A stretch of DNA of 64,000 nucleotides from Paludibacteraceae bacterium. GTDB lineage: Bacteria; Bacteroidota; Bacteroidia; Bacteroidales; Paludibacteraceae. The position numbers and the translations under genes were made by a program. The stretch spans positions 1 to 64,000 of the forward strand of contig JAFZNG010000034.1 of assembly GCA_017551025.1 (NCBI GenBank), read 5' to 3'. The notes beneath the pieces were generated by a model, which saw only the letters and a list, made by a program, of their open reading frames with translations, had not been told where the DNA came from and searched no databases. Position 1 is the stretch's first letter. Each line of letters begins with the position of its first letter. Below, piece after piece: positions 34,080 to 42,736 of this stretch.

Positions 34080-35019
34080 GGAGGAAGTTTATCACATACC
34101 GGCAATGCTGGAGCCGACGCTCGACGGACTGAATATACAGCCCGGCGGCGTGTATGTCGATGTCACCTTCGGTGGCGGCGGCCACTCGCGGGCGATCATG
34201 CAGCGTCTGGGTATGGAGGGCCATCTGTACTCCTTCGACCAGGATATCGAGGCTTATCAGAATCGCATCGATGATAAGCGCTGGACCTTTGTGCATAGCA
34301 ATTTCCGCTACCTGGACAACTGGCTCGACTACTACGGCATCGACCAAGTGGACGGTATACTCGCCGACCTGGGAGTTAGTTTTCATCATTTCGACTGCGT
34401 AGAACGCGGCTTCAGTTTTCGCTTTGCCGCGCCGCTGGATATGCGCCTCAACCAGCAGCAAGGTCGTACGGCGGCGGATCTGTTGGCAGCTACGGACGAA
34501 GAGTCCCTCGCGCGCGTACTATATTTATATGGTGAACTCAAGAACGGTCGCAAACTCGCCGGCCGTATCTGTCGCGCCTGTCAGAACCGACCGATACGCA
34601 CGACGGATCAACTGGTGAGCGTGGTGCTGAACGGTGGAGAGACACCCGAACCGCTACCGACAGGTACGCCTATCGACGTGCAACCCGCCCAGAAGAAAGA
34701 CCTGGCACGACTGTTCCAAGCACTCCGTATCGAACTCAACGACGAGATGGGTGCGCTGCGCGAACTGCTCATCGCCTCGCGCGATCGGTTGCGCCCCGGC
34801 GGACGTATCGCCGTACTGACCTACCACTCGCTGGAGGACCGACTGGTCAAGAACTTCCTGCGTGCCGGTAATATAGAGGGCGAGATAGAAAAGGACTTCT
34901 ACGGCAATATCGTGAGTCCGTTCCGCCTACTGGAGAAAGGCCGCGTAGCGGATCAGGAGGAAGTGGCACGCAACCCGCGAAGCCGCTCTGCCAAGCTCCG
35001 CGTAGCAGAGAGGAATTAA
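34078..35019 (+). CDS. rsmH: 16S rRNA m4C1402 methyltransferase RsmH
   Basis: A 313-residue SAM-dependent methyltransferase (formerly MraW) acting on C1402 of 16S rRNA. It has the N-terminal MEEVYHIPAMLEPTLDGL, SAM motif DVTFGGGGHSRAI, DGILADLGVSFHHFD, the LDMRLNQQQGRTA block and the C-terminal VLTYHSLEDRLVKNF. Second gene of the dcw cluster. Its stop codon lies at the start of the following heptamer array. Confidence 0.96.
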   Translation: MEEVYHIPAMLEPTLDGLNIQPGGVYVDVTFGGGGHSRAIMQRLGMEGHLYSFDQDIEAYQNRIDDKRWTFVHSNFRYLDNWLDYYGIDQVDGILADLGVSFHHFDCVERGFSFRFAAPLDMRLNQQQGRTAADLLAATDEESLARVLYLYGELKNGRKLAGRICRACQNRPIRTTDQLVSVVLNGGETPEPLPTGTPIDVQPAQKKDLARLFQALRIELNDEMGALRELLIASRDRLRPGGRIAVLTYHSLEDRLVKNFLRAGNIEGEIEKDFYGNIVSPFRLLEKGRVADQEEVARNPRSRSAKLRVAERN

Positions 35020-35076
35020 AAATTAAAAATTAAGAATTAAAAATTACCAATCACCAATTACCAATCACCAATAACC
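35014..35076 (+). repeat. Chimeric heptamer array, AATTAAA changing to AATYACC, 9 copies
   Basis: AATTAAA, AATTAAA, AATTAAG, AATTAAA, AATTACC, AATCACC, AATTACC, AATCACC, AATAACC. The unit changes midway while the 7-base register is kept. The rsmH stop lies in the first copy. Confidence 0.9.
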
Positions 35077-35086
35077 ACTCAAGCCC

Positions 35087-35407
35087 ATGGCGAAGCCCAA
35101 AATATCCACGGTTAAGCGATTCCTGAACGGCGATATCTTCCGTTCGGAGCCCTTGCGTAAGCAGTACCCGCTACTGCTGCTCGTGTTTGTGCTCATCATC
35201 GTCTATATCATGGCAGGCTATCAGGCTATGGACCAGCAGAACGAGATATACCGACTGCGTCAGGAGGTGAAGACAGCTCGTTTTCAGTACCTCAGCGCCT
35301 ATACCGAATATGCCGGACTAACGCGTCAGACGGCTATCATGACGCGGCTCGAAGAACAGCAGAGTACCCTCAAAATCAATCTCCAACCCTTGCGCCAAAT
35401 CGAATAA
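35087..35407 (+). CDS. ftsL: FtsL-like cell division protein
   Basis: A 106-residue bitopic protein in the ftsL position between rsmH and ftsI. It has a basic cytoplasmic N-terminus, one membrane helix (about 27-43, YPLLLLVFVLIIVYIMAGY) and a C-terminal coiled-coil stretch (QQNEIYRLRQEVKTARF). Size, topology and position match FtsL-like proteins of Bacteroidetes, which join the FtsW-FtsI septal complex. Sequence conservation in this family is low, so the call rests mainly on context. Confidence 0.8.
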   Translation: MAKPKISTVKRFLNGDIFRSEPLRKQYPLLLLVFVLIIVYIMAGYQAMDQQNEIYRLRQEVKTARFQYLSAYTEYAGLTRQTAIMTRLEEQQSTLKINLQPLRQIE

Positions 35408-35413
35408 TACACT

Positions 35414-37294
35414 ATGAATACCGACCATAAATCCACCATCCTGCGCTTTGCCATCATCTTCCTGATCATGGTATGCGGTTTTCTGGCCGTACTGGTGAAG
35501 ATCATCCTGGTGCAGACCAAGGAGAGCGACCACTGGCGCCTGGCCGAGGAGGTGCAGGAGACCCACGTGGTATCCGTACCGCCTACGCGAGGCAATATAT
35601 ACGACTGCAACGGTCAACTCATGGCCAGTTCGATACCCCGTTTCCGTCTGCATATGGACCCGATGGCGGGTGGATTGGTCAATAAGCAGGATACCATCAA
35701 GAAGGGCAAGAAGCAGGGCACTATTATCCCCGCCGACACGGCTTTCTGGAACAATATAGACACCCTTTCGGCCTCGCTCAGCCGCGTGCTGGGCGACAAG
35801 ACCAAGCAGGAATACCGCGCCATGATCGTGGACGCCAAGCAGAAACGTAAGCACTACCTGCTGCTCACCCAGGATACGATCAGTTTTCTGCAATATACCC
35901 GCCTGATGGACGTGCCGTTTATCGCCCGCGGACGTGAGAATAGCAATCGCAACGGCCTCATATGGGATACAATCAAGGTGCGTACCCGTCCCTTTGGCAA
36001 CCTCGCCAGCCGTACAGTCGGTACGACGGGTAGTACGCGAGGGCACGGACTGACGGGACTCGAGTGTCAGTACGACAGCCTGCTGGTCGGTCAGCCGGGC
36101 GTGGGCGTCGTTCGCCGCGTAGCCGGACGCGATAAGACGATTATCCAGCAAGAACCGGTCAACGGCGTAGATATCGTGACGACCATCGATGCCAATATAC
36201 AGGACCTGGTGGAGAAAGAGCTCCGCGGTCCGGTGGAGACCTACGGCGCCAAGTGGGGATGCTGCGTGCTGATGGATGTGCATACGGGTGAAATCAAAGC
36301 CGTAGCCAACCTCAGTCGCGATAAAAACGGTACGTATCGCGAGACGGAAGACCGTGCCTTCATGCGTGCCGAACCGGGATCAACCTTCAAGACCGTAGCT
36401 ATGCTGGCGGCGCTGGACGATAAGAAGATTACGCTCAACACCCCCGTGGAGGTCACGGCCGCACCCTGGAAATACAAAGGCGTGCTCGAGCACGTAGATG
36501 CGCATAAGATGAACGCCACGCTCACGATGCTTCAGGTGCTGGCCGTCAGTAGCAATATCGGTATGGCCAAGATCATACCCGCTGCGTATGACGGTAGTGC
36601 GACGAAGTTTATCGACAAATTGGACCGTATGGGTGTCATAGATACCCTGCCGTATGATATCCCGCGCGCACAACGAGCGCTTATCCGCCGACCCAACAAG
36701 GGTGACTACGTGACGATCTCCAAAATGGTGTACGGCTACTCGGTAGAGCTCACGCCCGTACAGATCGCCATGATCTACTCCGCCATCGCTAACGGCGGAC
36801 GGCTGATCCATCCGAGCCTGGTGCGTGAACTCCAGCAGGACGGCGAAGTCATCTACCGTGCACCGCAACAGGTCATCCGTGAGCAGTTCTGCTCGCCCGA
36901 AGCCATCGCGGATATCCGCAAAGCCCTGCACGCTGTCGTATGGGACAACGAACACGGAACGGCCGCGCTGTCCAACGGTTGGCAGCAAGCCCAGAGCGAA
37001 CTGGTACATATCGCGGGTAAGACCGGTACGGCCCAGATGATCATCGGCGGCCTGCACAACCGTGACCACCACCGTATCAGTTTTGTCGGTTACTTCCCCG
37101 AGGAGGATCCGCAATATACCTGTATCTGCGTCATCGAGGATGCACAGCGCCGCGAGGACCAGAACCCGCCGACGATCAATGCCGGTCGCGGTTGCGGTGC
37201 TATCGTACGCCGTATCGCCGAGAAAGTGATGGCCTATACCGGTTGCTACGTAGAGCACGACGGTCAACTCAAACTACAACAACGAATCCAATAA
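35414..37294 (+). CDS. ftsI: Division-specific transpeptidase (penicillin-binding protein FtsI)
   Basis: A 626-residue class B PBP that crosslinks septal peptidoglycan. It has an N-terminal membrane anchor (about 10-33), a dimerisation/pedestal domain and a transpeptidase domain with the three active motifs SxxK (S323-T-F-K326), SxN (S379-S-N381) and KTG (K536-T-G). The frame ends soon after the transpeptidase domain, so no C-terminal PASTA domain is present. It starts 6 bases after ftsL. Confidence 0.94.
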   Translation: MNTDHKSTILRFAIIFLIMVCGFLAVLVKIILVQTKESDHWRLAEEVQETHVVSVPPTRGNIYDCNGQLMASSIPRFRLHMDPMAGGLVNKQDTIKKGKKQGTIIPADTAFWNNIDTLSASLSRVLGDKTKQEYRAMIVDAKQKRKHYLLLTQDTISFLQYTRLMDVPFIARGRENSNRNGLIWDTIKVRTRPFGNLASRTVGTTGSTRGHGLTGLECQYDSLLVGQPGVGVVRRVAGRDKTIIQQEPVNGVDIVTTIDANIQDLVEKELRGPVETYGAKWGCCVLMDVHTGEIKAVANLSRDKNGTYRETEDRAFMRAEPGSTFKTVAMLAALDDKKITLNTPVEVTAAPWKYKGVLEHVDAHKMNATLTMLQVLAVSSNIGMAKIIPAAYDGSATKFIDKLDRMGVIDTLPYDIPRAQRALIRRPNKGDYVTISKMVYGYSVELTPVQIAMIYSAIANGGRLIHPSLVRELQQDGEVIYRAPQQVIREQFCSPEAIADIRKALHAVVWDNEHGTAALSNGWQQAQSELVHIAGKTGTAQMIIGGLHNRDHHRISFVGYFPEEDPQYTCICVIEDAQRREDQNPPTINAGRGCGAIVRRIAEKVMAYTGCYVEHDGQLKLQQRIQ

Positions 37295-37306
37295 ACACCT
37301 ATCGAT

Positions 37307-38785
37307 ATGAAACTCCAAGAGCTACTCACCTCCATCTCGCCGCTCAGCGTCATAGGCGCTACCGATTGCGAGATACACGCTATCCATTTCGACTCGCGTA
37401 AGGTAGCACATGGCGACTTGTTCGTCGCCCAGGCCGGTACGGCCGTTGACGGTCATCAGTTTATCGCGCAGTGCGTCGAGAAAGGTGCACGGGCCGTCGT
37501 ACTGAGCAACGCCGCCTATATGCCGGCTAAGGAAGACGGATGCACGTATATCCTTGTGGACGACACCGACCGTGCACTCGGTCTCATGGCCGATACCTGG
37601 TACGGTCATCCCTCGCGCCAACTGACCCTCGTGGGCGTGACGGGCACCAACGGTAAGACCACGATCGCTACGCTGCTCTATAAACTCGTGCGTGCCTTAG
37701 GCCATAAAGCCGGACTGCTCTCCACGGTATGCAACTATATCGAGGACGAAGCCGTACCCGCTACGCATACGACGCCCGACGCACTGGAGCTGAACGGCCT
37801 GCTTGCCCGTATGGTAGAGGCCGGATGCACGTACGCCTTCATGGAGGTCTCGAGCCACGCTATCGCCCAGCAACGTATCGCCGGACTGGACTTCAACGGC
37901 GGCTTGTTTACGAATCTCACGCGCGATCATATCGACTATCATAAGACCTTTGACAACTACCGCGACACCAAGAAGCACTTCTTTGACCTGCTGCCCAAGA
38001 CGGCTTTTGCCGTGACCAACCTCGACGATAAGAACGGCACAGTGATGACCCAGAATACCCGTGCACACGTGACGACCTATTCTACGCGTGCGCTGGCTGA
38101 CTACCGTGCACAGATCCTGGAGGAAGGTTTCGATGGCATGCTGCTACAGGTGAACGGCCAGGAGGTGTTTGTGCCGCTGGTAGGACGATTCAACGTGAGC
38201 AACCTGCTCTGTATCTACGGTGCCGCCCTCTCGCTGGGCTTCGACCGCACCGAAGTGCTGCGTGTGCTCTCAACCCTGACACCCGTAAACGGACGCTTCG
38301 AGACCATCCATAGCCCGAAGGGCTGGACAGCCATCGTGGATTATGCCCATACGCCCGATGCCGTAGATAACGTCATTCAGACGATACGCGAGATTCTTAA
38401 CAGCAAAGCGATAAACCCGCAAAGCGGTCAAACAGCGAAGTTAATAACCGTTATTGGCTGCGGAGGTAATCGCGACAAGGGCAAACGCCCCATGATGGCG
38501 CAGATTGCCAAGCGCGGTAGCGAACAACTGATCCTCACCTCCGATAACCCGCGCGACGAAGAACCGATGGCTATCCTGGAGGATATGAAGGCCGGACTGA
38601 CGCAGGATGAACTGCTTCAGACGCTCGTCATCCCGGATCGCGAGGCGGCTATCCAGACTGCCTGCACGCTGGCCCAACCGGGTGACGTCATCCTCGTAGC
38701 CGGTAAAGGACACGAAGACTATCAAATCATCCGTGGCGTAAAGCACCACTTTGATGATCACGAAATAATACGTAAATACAGTTAA
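37307..38785 (+). CDS. murE: UDP-MurNAc-tripeptide synthetase MurE (meso-DAP type)
   Basis: A 492-residue Mur ligase adding the third stem-peptide residue. The ATP site is GVTGTNGKTTIATLLYKL, with HTTPDALELN and EVSSHAIAQQRIAGL. The substrate motif DNPRDEEP indicates meso-diaminopimelate rather than lysine. A run of about ten extra-looking residues (SKAINPQSGQTA) precedes LITVIGCGGNRDKG where relatives tend to be shorter; its DNA has near-repeats of CAAAGCG but no clear 7-base period. Confidence 0.96.
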   Translation: MKLQELLTSISPLSVIGATDCEIHAIHFDSRKVAHGDLFVAQAGTAVDGHQFIAQCVEKGARAVVLSNAAYMPAKEDGCTYILVDDTDRALGLMADTWYGHPSRQLTLVGVTGTNGKTTIATLLYKLVRALGHKAGLLSTVCNYIEDEAVPATHTTPDALELNGLLARMVEAGCTYAFMEVSSHAIAQQRIAGLDFNGGLFTNLTRDHIDYHKTFDNYRDTKKHFFDLLPKTAFAVTNLDDKNGTVMTQNTRAHVTTYSTRALADYRAQILEEGFDGMLLQVNGQEVFVPLVGRFNVSNLLCIYGAALSLGFDRTEVLRVLSTLTPVNGRFETIHSPKGWTAIVDYAHTPDAVDNVIQTIREILNSKAINPQSGQTAKLITVIGCGGNRDKGKRPMMAQIAKRGSEQLILTSDNPRDEEPMAILEDMKAGLTQDELLQTLVIPDREAAIQTACTLAQPGDVILVAGKGHEDYQIIRGVKHHFDDHEIIRKYS

Positions 38786-38786
38786 T

Positions 38787-40061
38787 ATGTTTTATCAACT
38801 AAACACTCTCTTGCAGGGACTGCCGGGTGCGCGACTGATGACCTATATCTCGTTTCGCGCCATACTGGCTGCCGTGCTGGCTATGCTCATCAGTATATTG
38901 CTCGGTGAGTATTTTATCAATTTCATGAAGCGTCACCAGTTCTTTGAGCAGCAGCGTGACGAACGTCTTGACCCCTTCAACGTAGCTAAGAAAGGGGTGC
39001 CGACCATGGGGGGTGTCGTGGTGCTGACCGCGATACTGGTGCCCTGTTTTCTGATCGGTCGTCTGAGCAATATCTACATGTTGCTCATGATCGCTACGAC
39101 CCTGATCCTGGGCTCGCTCGGTTTTGCGGACGACTATATCAAGACCTTCCGCAAGAACAAAGACGGCCTGAACGGTTGGATTAAGATTGCGGGTCAGGTG
39201 CTGGTAGGTCTGCTGGTAGGACTGACGCTGCGCTACAGCCCCGTGACGACGATGAATGAGACCGTCAACAACCACGTAGAGAACGGCGTAACCTACGTTG
39301 TCAAGAGTCCGTCGGTCAAGTCCACGCGTACCACCATCCCCTTCTTCAAAGGCCATAACTTCAACTATGCCGATATGTTCTCCTTCCTCGGCGAAGAGAA
39401 TAAGTACCGTGCCGGATGGATATTCTTCGTACTGCTGACCGTCTTCGTGGTAGCCGCCGTGAGCAACGGTGCGAACCTCAACGACGGCATGGACGGTATG
39501 TGTGCCGGCAACTCAGCGATAATAGGCCTCGCGCTCATTGTGCTGGCTTACATCAGCGGTAGCGTGGTGTGGGCAAATTACTTTGACGTGATGTATATCC
39601 CGCATAGCGAAGAACTCGTCGTCTTCCTGGCGGCTTTTGTGGGCGCGCTGGTCGGTTATCTCTGGTGGAACGGTTTCCCGGCACAGATCTTCCTGGGCGA
39701 CACGGGTAGCCTGGCTATCGGAGGTATCATCGGTGTAGGTGCCGTACTGATCCATAAGGAACTGCTCATACCGATCCTGTGCGGTGTGTTCCTCATGGAG
39801 AGCGTATCGGTCATCCTGCAGACCCAGGTATATAAATTCCACAAGAAACGCAACGGCAGCCATGTACGCCTATGGAAGCGTACGCCGATACATGATCATT
39901 TCCGCACCTCGATGGAGCAGGTACTGAAGGTAGATCCTACCTGCGTGGTACGCTTCAAGGGGCGCAAGAACCTGGACCACGAATCGAAGATCGTGCTCCG
40001 CTTCTGTATCGTGACCCTGATCCTGGCCGCCTTTACGATACTAACCCTTAAGATACGATAA
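38787..40061 (+). CDS. mraY: Phospho-MurNAc-pentapeptide transferase
   Basis: A 424-residue integral membrane enzyme that makes lipid I from UDP-MurNAc-pentapeptide and undecaprenyl phosphate. About ten membrane helices are visible, together with GVPTMGGVV, LGFADDYIK (catalytic Asp pair), NLNDGMDGM and FLGDTGSLAIG. The length suits Bacteroidetes MraY, which carries a longer loop after helix 4. It starts a single base after the murE stop. Confidence 0.96.
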   Translation: MFYQLNTLLQGLPGARLMTYISFRAILAAVLAMLISILLGEYFINFMKRHQFFEQQRDERLDPFNVAKKGVPTMGGVVVLTAILVPCFLIGRLSNIYMLLMIATTLILGSLGFADDYIKTFRKNKDGLNGWIKIAGQVLVGLLVGLTLRYSPVTTMNETVNNHVENGVTYVVKSPSVKSTRTTIPFFKGHNFNYADMFSFLGEENKYRAGWIFFVLLTVFVVAAVSNGANLNDGMDGMCAGNSAIIGLALIVLAYISGSVVWANYFDVMYIPHSEELVVFLAAFVGALVGYLWWNGFPAQIFLGDTGSLAIGGIIGVGAVLIHKELLIPILCGVFLMESVSVILQTQVYKFHKKRNGSHVRLWKRTPIHDHFRTSMEQVLKVDPTCVVRFKGRKNLDHESKIVLRFCIVTLILAAFTILTLKIR

Positions 40062-40067
40062 ACGGCA

Positions 40068-41348
40068 ATGGAGAAATTGGTTGTATTAGGAGCCGGAGAG
40101 AGCGGCACGGGTGCTGCTATACTGGGTAAGACGAAGGGCTATGAAGTCTTCGTGAGCGATGCAGGTACCATCAAGGAGCCTTATCGCGCCATGCTGGACC
40201 AGAACGGTATAGCCTGGGAGGACGGTCATCATAGCGAGGAACGTGTGCTGGCAGCCGACCTGGTGGTCAAGAGTCCGGGCATACCGAACAACGCACCGCT
40301 CGTAGCGCAACTCGTAGAGAAGGGTACACCCGTGATCTCGGAGATCGAGTTTGCGTCGCGTTATACCTCGGCTAAGATGATCTGTATCACGGGTTCGAAC
40401 GGCAAGACCACGACTACCTCGCTCGTGTTTGACATGCTTCGCCGTGCCGGCCTGAACGTAGGTCTGGCGGGCAATATCGGTAACTCGCTCGCCCTGCAAG
40501 TGGCGCGTGAGGACCACGAGTACTACGTGATTGAGCTCAGTTCGTTCCAGTTGGACAACATGTATGACTTCAAGGCCGATATAGCTATTTTGCTCAATAT
40601 CACGCCCGACCATCTGGACCGCTATGACTTCTGCTTCCAGAATTACGTGGACGCCAAGTTCCGCATCGCGCGCAACCAGACGGCCGATGACGCCTTTATC
40701 TACTGGGCGGAAGATCCGGTCATCAGTCGCGAGATGGAAAAACTGAAACTGGGGGCTACGCTGTATCCCTTCGGCTTTGAACTGCCTTCACCCCTGCCTG
40801 TAGGCGTGGACGAACTGGCGCTGCGCGGAAAGCATAACCAACTCAACTCGATGGCGGCAACCTTAGCTGCCCGGGTAGTAGGGATCCGCAACGAGGTGAT
40901 ACGCGAGAGCCTCACTACGTTCGGCGGCGTAGAACACCGCCTGCAGTACGTAGCTACGGTGCGTGGCGTACGCTTTATCAACGACTCGAAGGCTACGAAT
41001 GTCAACTCGTGTTGGTATGCGTTGGAGTCGATGAATACGCCTACGGTGCTGATCCTGGGCGGTAAGGACAAAGGCAACGATTATTCGGAGATCGACGAAC
41101 TGGTGCGCGAGAAGTGCCATACGCTGGTCTTCATGGGATTGCATAACGAGAAACTGCGTGAGCACTTCGCCGATTTCGGCCTGAACATCATCGATACGGA
41201 CAACCTGCACGATGCCGTACAGGGAGCGTACGAAGCCGCTCATGAGGGCGATACGGTACTGCTCTCGCCTTGCTGCGCGAGCTTCGATCTGTTCCGCTCG
41301 TACGAAGACCGCGGTGAGCAGTTTATGGAGGCTGTGAGAAAACTATAA
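40068..41348 (+). CDS. murD: UDP-MurNAc-L-alanine:D-glutamate ligase
   Basis: A 426-residue Mur ligase that adds D-Glu. It has an N-terminal Rossmann domain (LVVLGAGESGTGAA), ATP P-loop ITGSNGKTTTTSLVFDML, ELSSFQLD, LLNITPDHLDRYD, GVEHRLQYV, NDSKATNVNS and the C-terminal SPCCASFDLFRSYEDRGEQF. It is part of the dcw run, 6 bases behind mraY. Confidence 0.96.
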   Translation: MEKLVVLGAGESGTGAAILGKTKGYEVFVSDAGTIKEPYRAMLDQNGIAWEDGHHSEERVLAADLVVKSPGIPNNAPLVAQLVEKGTPVISEIEFASRYTSAKMICITGSNGKTTTTSLVFDMLRRAGLNVGLAGNIGNSLALQVAREDHEYYVIELSSFQLDNMYDFKADIAILLNITPDHLDRYDFCFQNYVDAKFRIARNQTADDAFIYWAEDPVISREMEKLKLGATLYPFGFELPSPLPVGVDELALRGKHNQLNSMAATLAARVVGIRNEVIRESLTTFGGVEHRLQYVATVRGVRFINDSKATNVNSCWYALESMNTPTVLILGGKDKGNDYSEIDELVREKCHTLVFMGLHNEKLREHFADFGLNIIDTDNLHDAVQGAYEAAHEGDTVLLSPCCASFDLFRSYEDRGEQFMEAVRKL

Positions 41349-41355
41349 GACAGTT

Positions 41356-42726
41356 ATGGATCGTAAATCGGGAATAGATAGGACCTTCTGGGTGCTGTAC
41401 GGCGCACTGCTGTTTGTAGCGGTGATCGCCCTGTTCTCTGCCAGCAGTACGCTGGTGTATAAGAACAGTTCGGTGTTCGGCACGGTAGGTCAGCAGTTGG
41501 TCTTCCTGGCGCTGGGAGGACTGGTGGCGTATGTGACCCAGTTCATGCCGACACGGTTAATACGTCGTATCAGCTATGTGTTGCTGGCCTTCTCGATACT
41601 GATGTGTCTGTGTACGATGTTCCCGAGCCTGCCTATCGTGGAGAGCAAGAACGATGCTGCCCGGTGGGTAAGAATATGGAAGATCTCGTTCCAACCCTCC
41701 GAGTTGGCGAAACTGTCGATGGTGATTGTCATCGCCGATCTGCTCTCGCGCGCCAAGACCGTGGAGGAAAAACGGAAGTATTTCTTCTGGACGGCCTGCA
41801 TTGCCGTGATGACCACCGCGCCGATCATGCTCGGTAACCTCTCTACGGCGGTGCTGATCTGGACGATATTCCTAGCGCTGCTGTTCCTGGCACGTATCCC
41901 GTGGCAGTATATCGCGGCTTGCGTGGTAGTACCGATGACGCTACTCGTGATCATCCTCGCCGTCGCTAAGTTCGCGTACGTCGATAAGGGGATTCATATG
42001 TCGGGTCCGCTGGAGCGTGCCGAGACCTGGGTGAGCCGTATCGATGAGTTCGGCAAGAAGATAAGCGGTCCGTCAGAAGAAGAACGACAGGCACTGGCCC
42101 GTCTCACACCCGAACAGAAACGCGCGCGAGAGAAAAAGCAGATCAGTCAGGACATGAAGAACAAAAACGCTCAGCGTACCTTCTCGCTGCTCGCCATCTG
42201 GCGTGGCGGTAAGACGCCGCTGGGAGTACTCCCGGGCAACAGCAAGGAGCGTGACTTCCTGCCGTATGCCTACTCGGATTATATCTTCGCCATCATCGTG
42301 GAGGAATCGGGTGTACTGGGAGCCGCTTTCCTGATATTCGTCTTCCTGGCGATCCTCTTCCGCGCCTGCTATGCCTCGAGCCGGTATGACGACTATGGGG
42401 CTACGCTGATGATGATGGGTTTGGCACTGATGCTGACCTGTCAGGCACTGATATCCATGGGCGTGGTAGTAGGCTTAGGTCCCGTGACCGGACAACCCTT
42501 GCCGCTCATCACGCGTGGCGGTACGAGTGCGGTAGTGACGAGCCTGTATTTCGGTATTATGATGTGCGTAAGCCGTGAGCAGGAGTTGCTGCGCAACCGC
42601 GTCAAAGGCACCGAGAAAGAGAGCGAAAACGATATTCCGGAACTGCTCATCATGGAGTCGGAAAAGAAAGAACCGGAACCCGAACCCGTAGCCCTCGAGA
42701 TAGAAGAACAGCCCATAGAGGCATAA
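41356..42726 (+). CDS. ftsW: Septal peptidoglycan polymerase FtsW
   Basis: A 456-residue SEDS glycosyltransferase with about ten membrane helices. Family marks are RWVRIWKISFQPSELAKL and MGVVVGLGPVTGQPLPLITRGGTS. The loop between the middle helices is long and highly charged (TPEQKRAREKKQ), and the C-terminus is a cytoplasmic acidic tail. Works with the FtsI and FtsL products of the same cluster. Confidence 0.95.
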   Translation: MDRKSGIDRTFWVLYGALLFVAVIALFSASSTLVYKNSSVFGTVGQQLVFLALGGLVAYVTQFMPTRLIRRISYVLLAFSILMCLCTMFPSLPIVESKNDAARWVRIWKISFQPSELAKLSMVIVIADLLSRAKTVEEKRKYFFWTACIAVMTTAPIMLGNLSTAVLIWTIFLALLFLARIPWQYIAACVVVPMTLLVIILAVAKFAYVDKGIHMSGPLERAETWVSRIDEFGKKISGPSEEERQALARLTPEQKRAREKKQISQDMKNKNAQRTFSLLAIWRGGKTPLGVLPGNSKERDFLPYAYSDYIFAIIVEESGVLGAAFLIFVFLAILFRACYASSRYDDYGATLMMMGLALMLTCQALISMGVVVGLGPVTGQPLPLITRGGTSAVVTSLYFGIMMCVSREQELLRNRVKGTEKESENDIPELLIMESEKKEPEPEPVALEIEEQPIEA

Positions 42727-42736
42727 CGACTATAGT

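Noticed and set aside
38398-38445. Possible further repeat insert in murE
   Set aside because: Some CAAAGCG-like similarity, but no consistent 7-base period, so I do not list it as an array.
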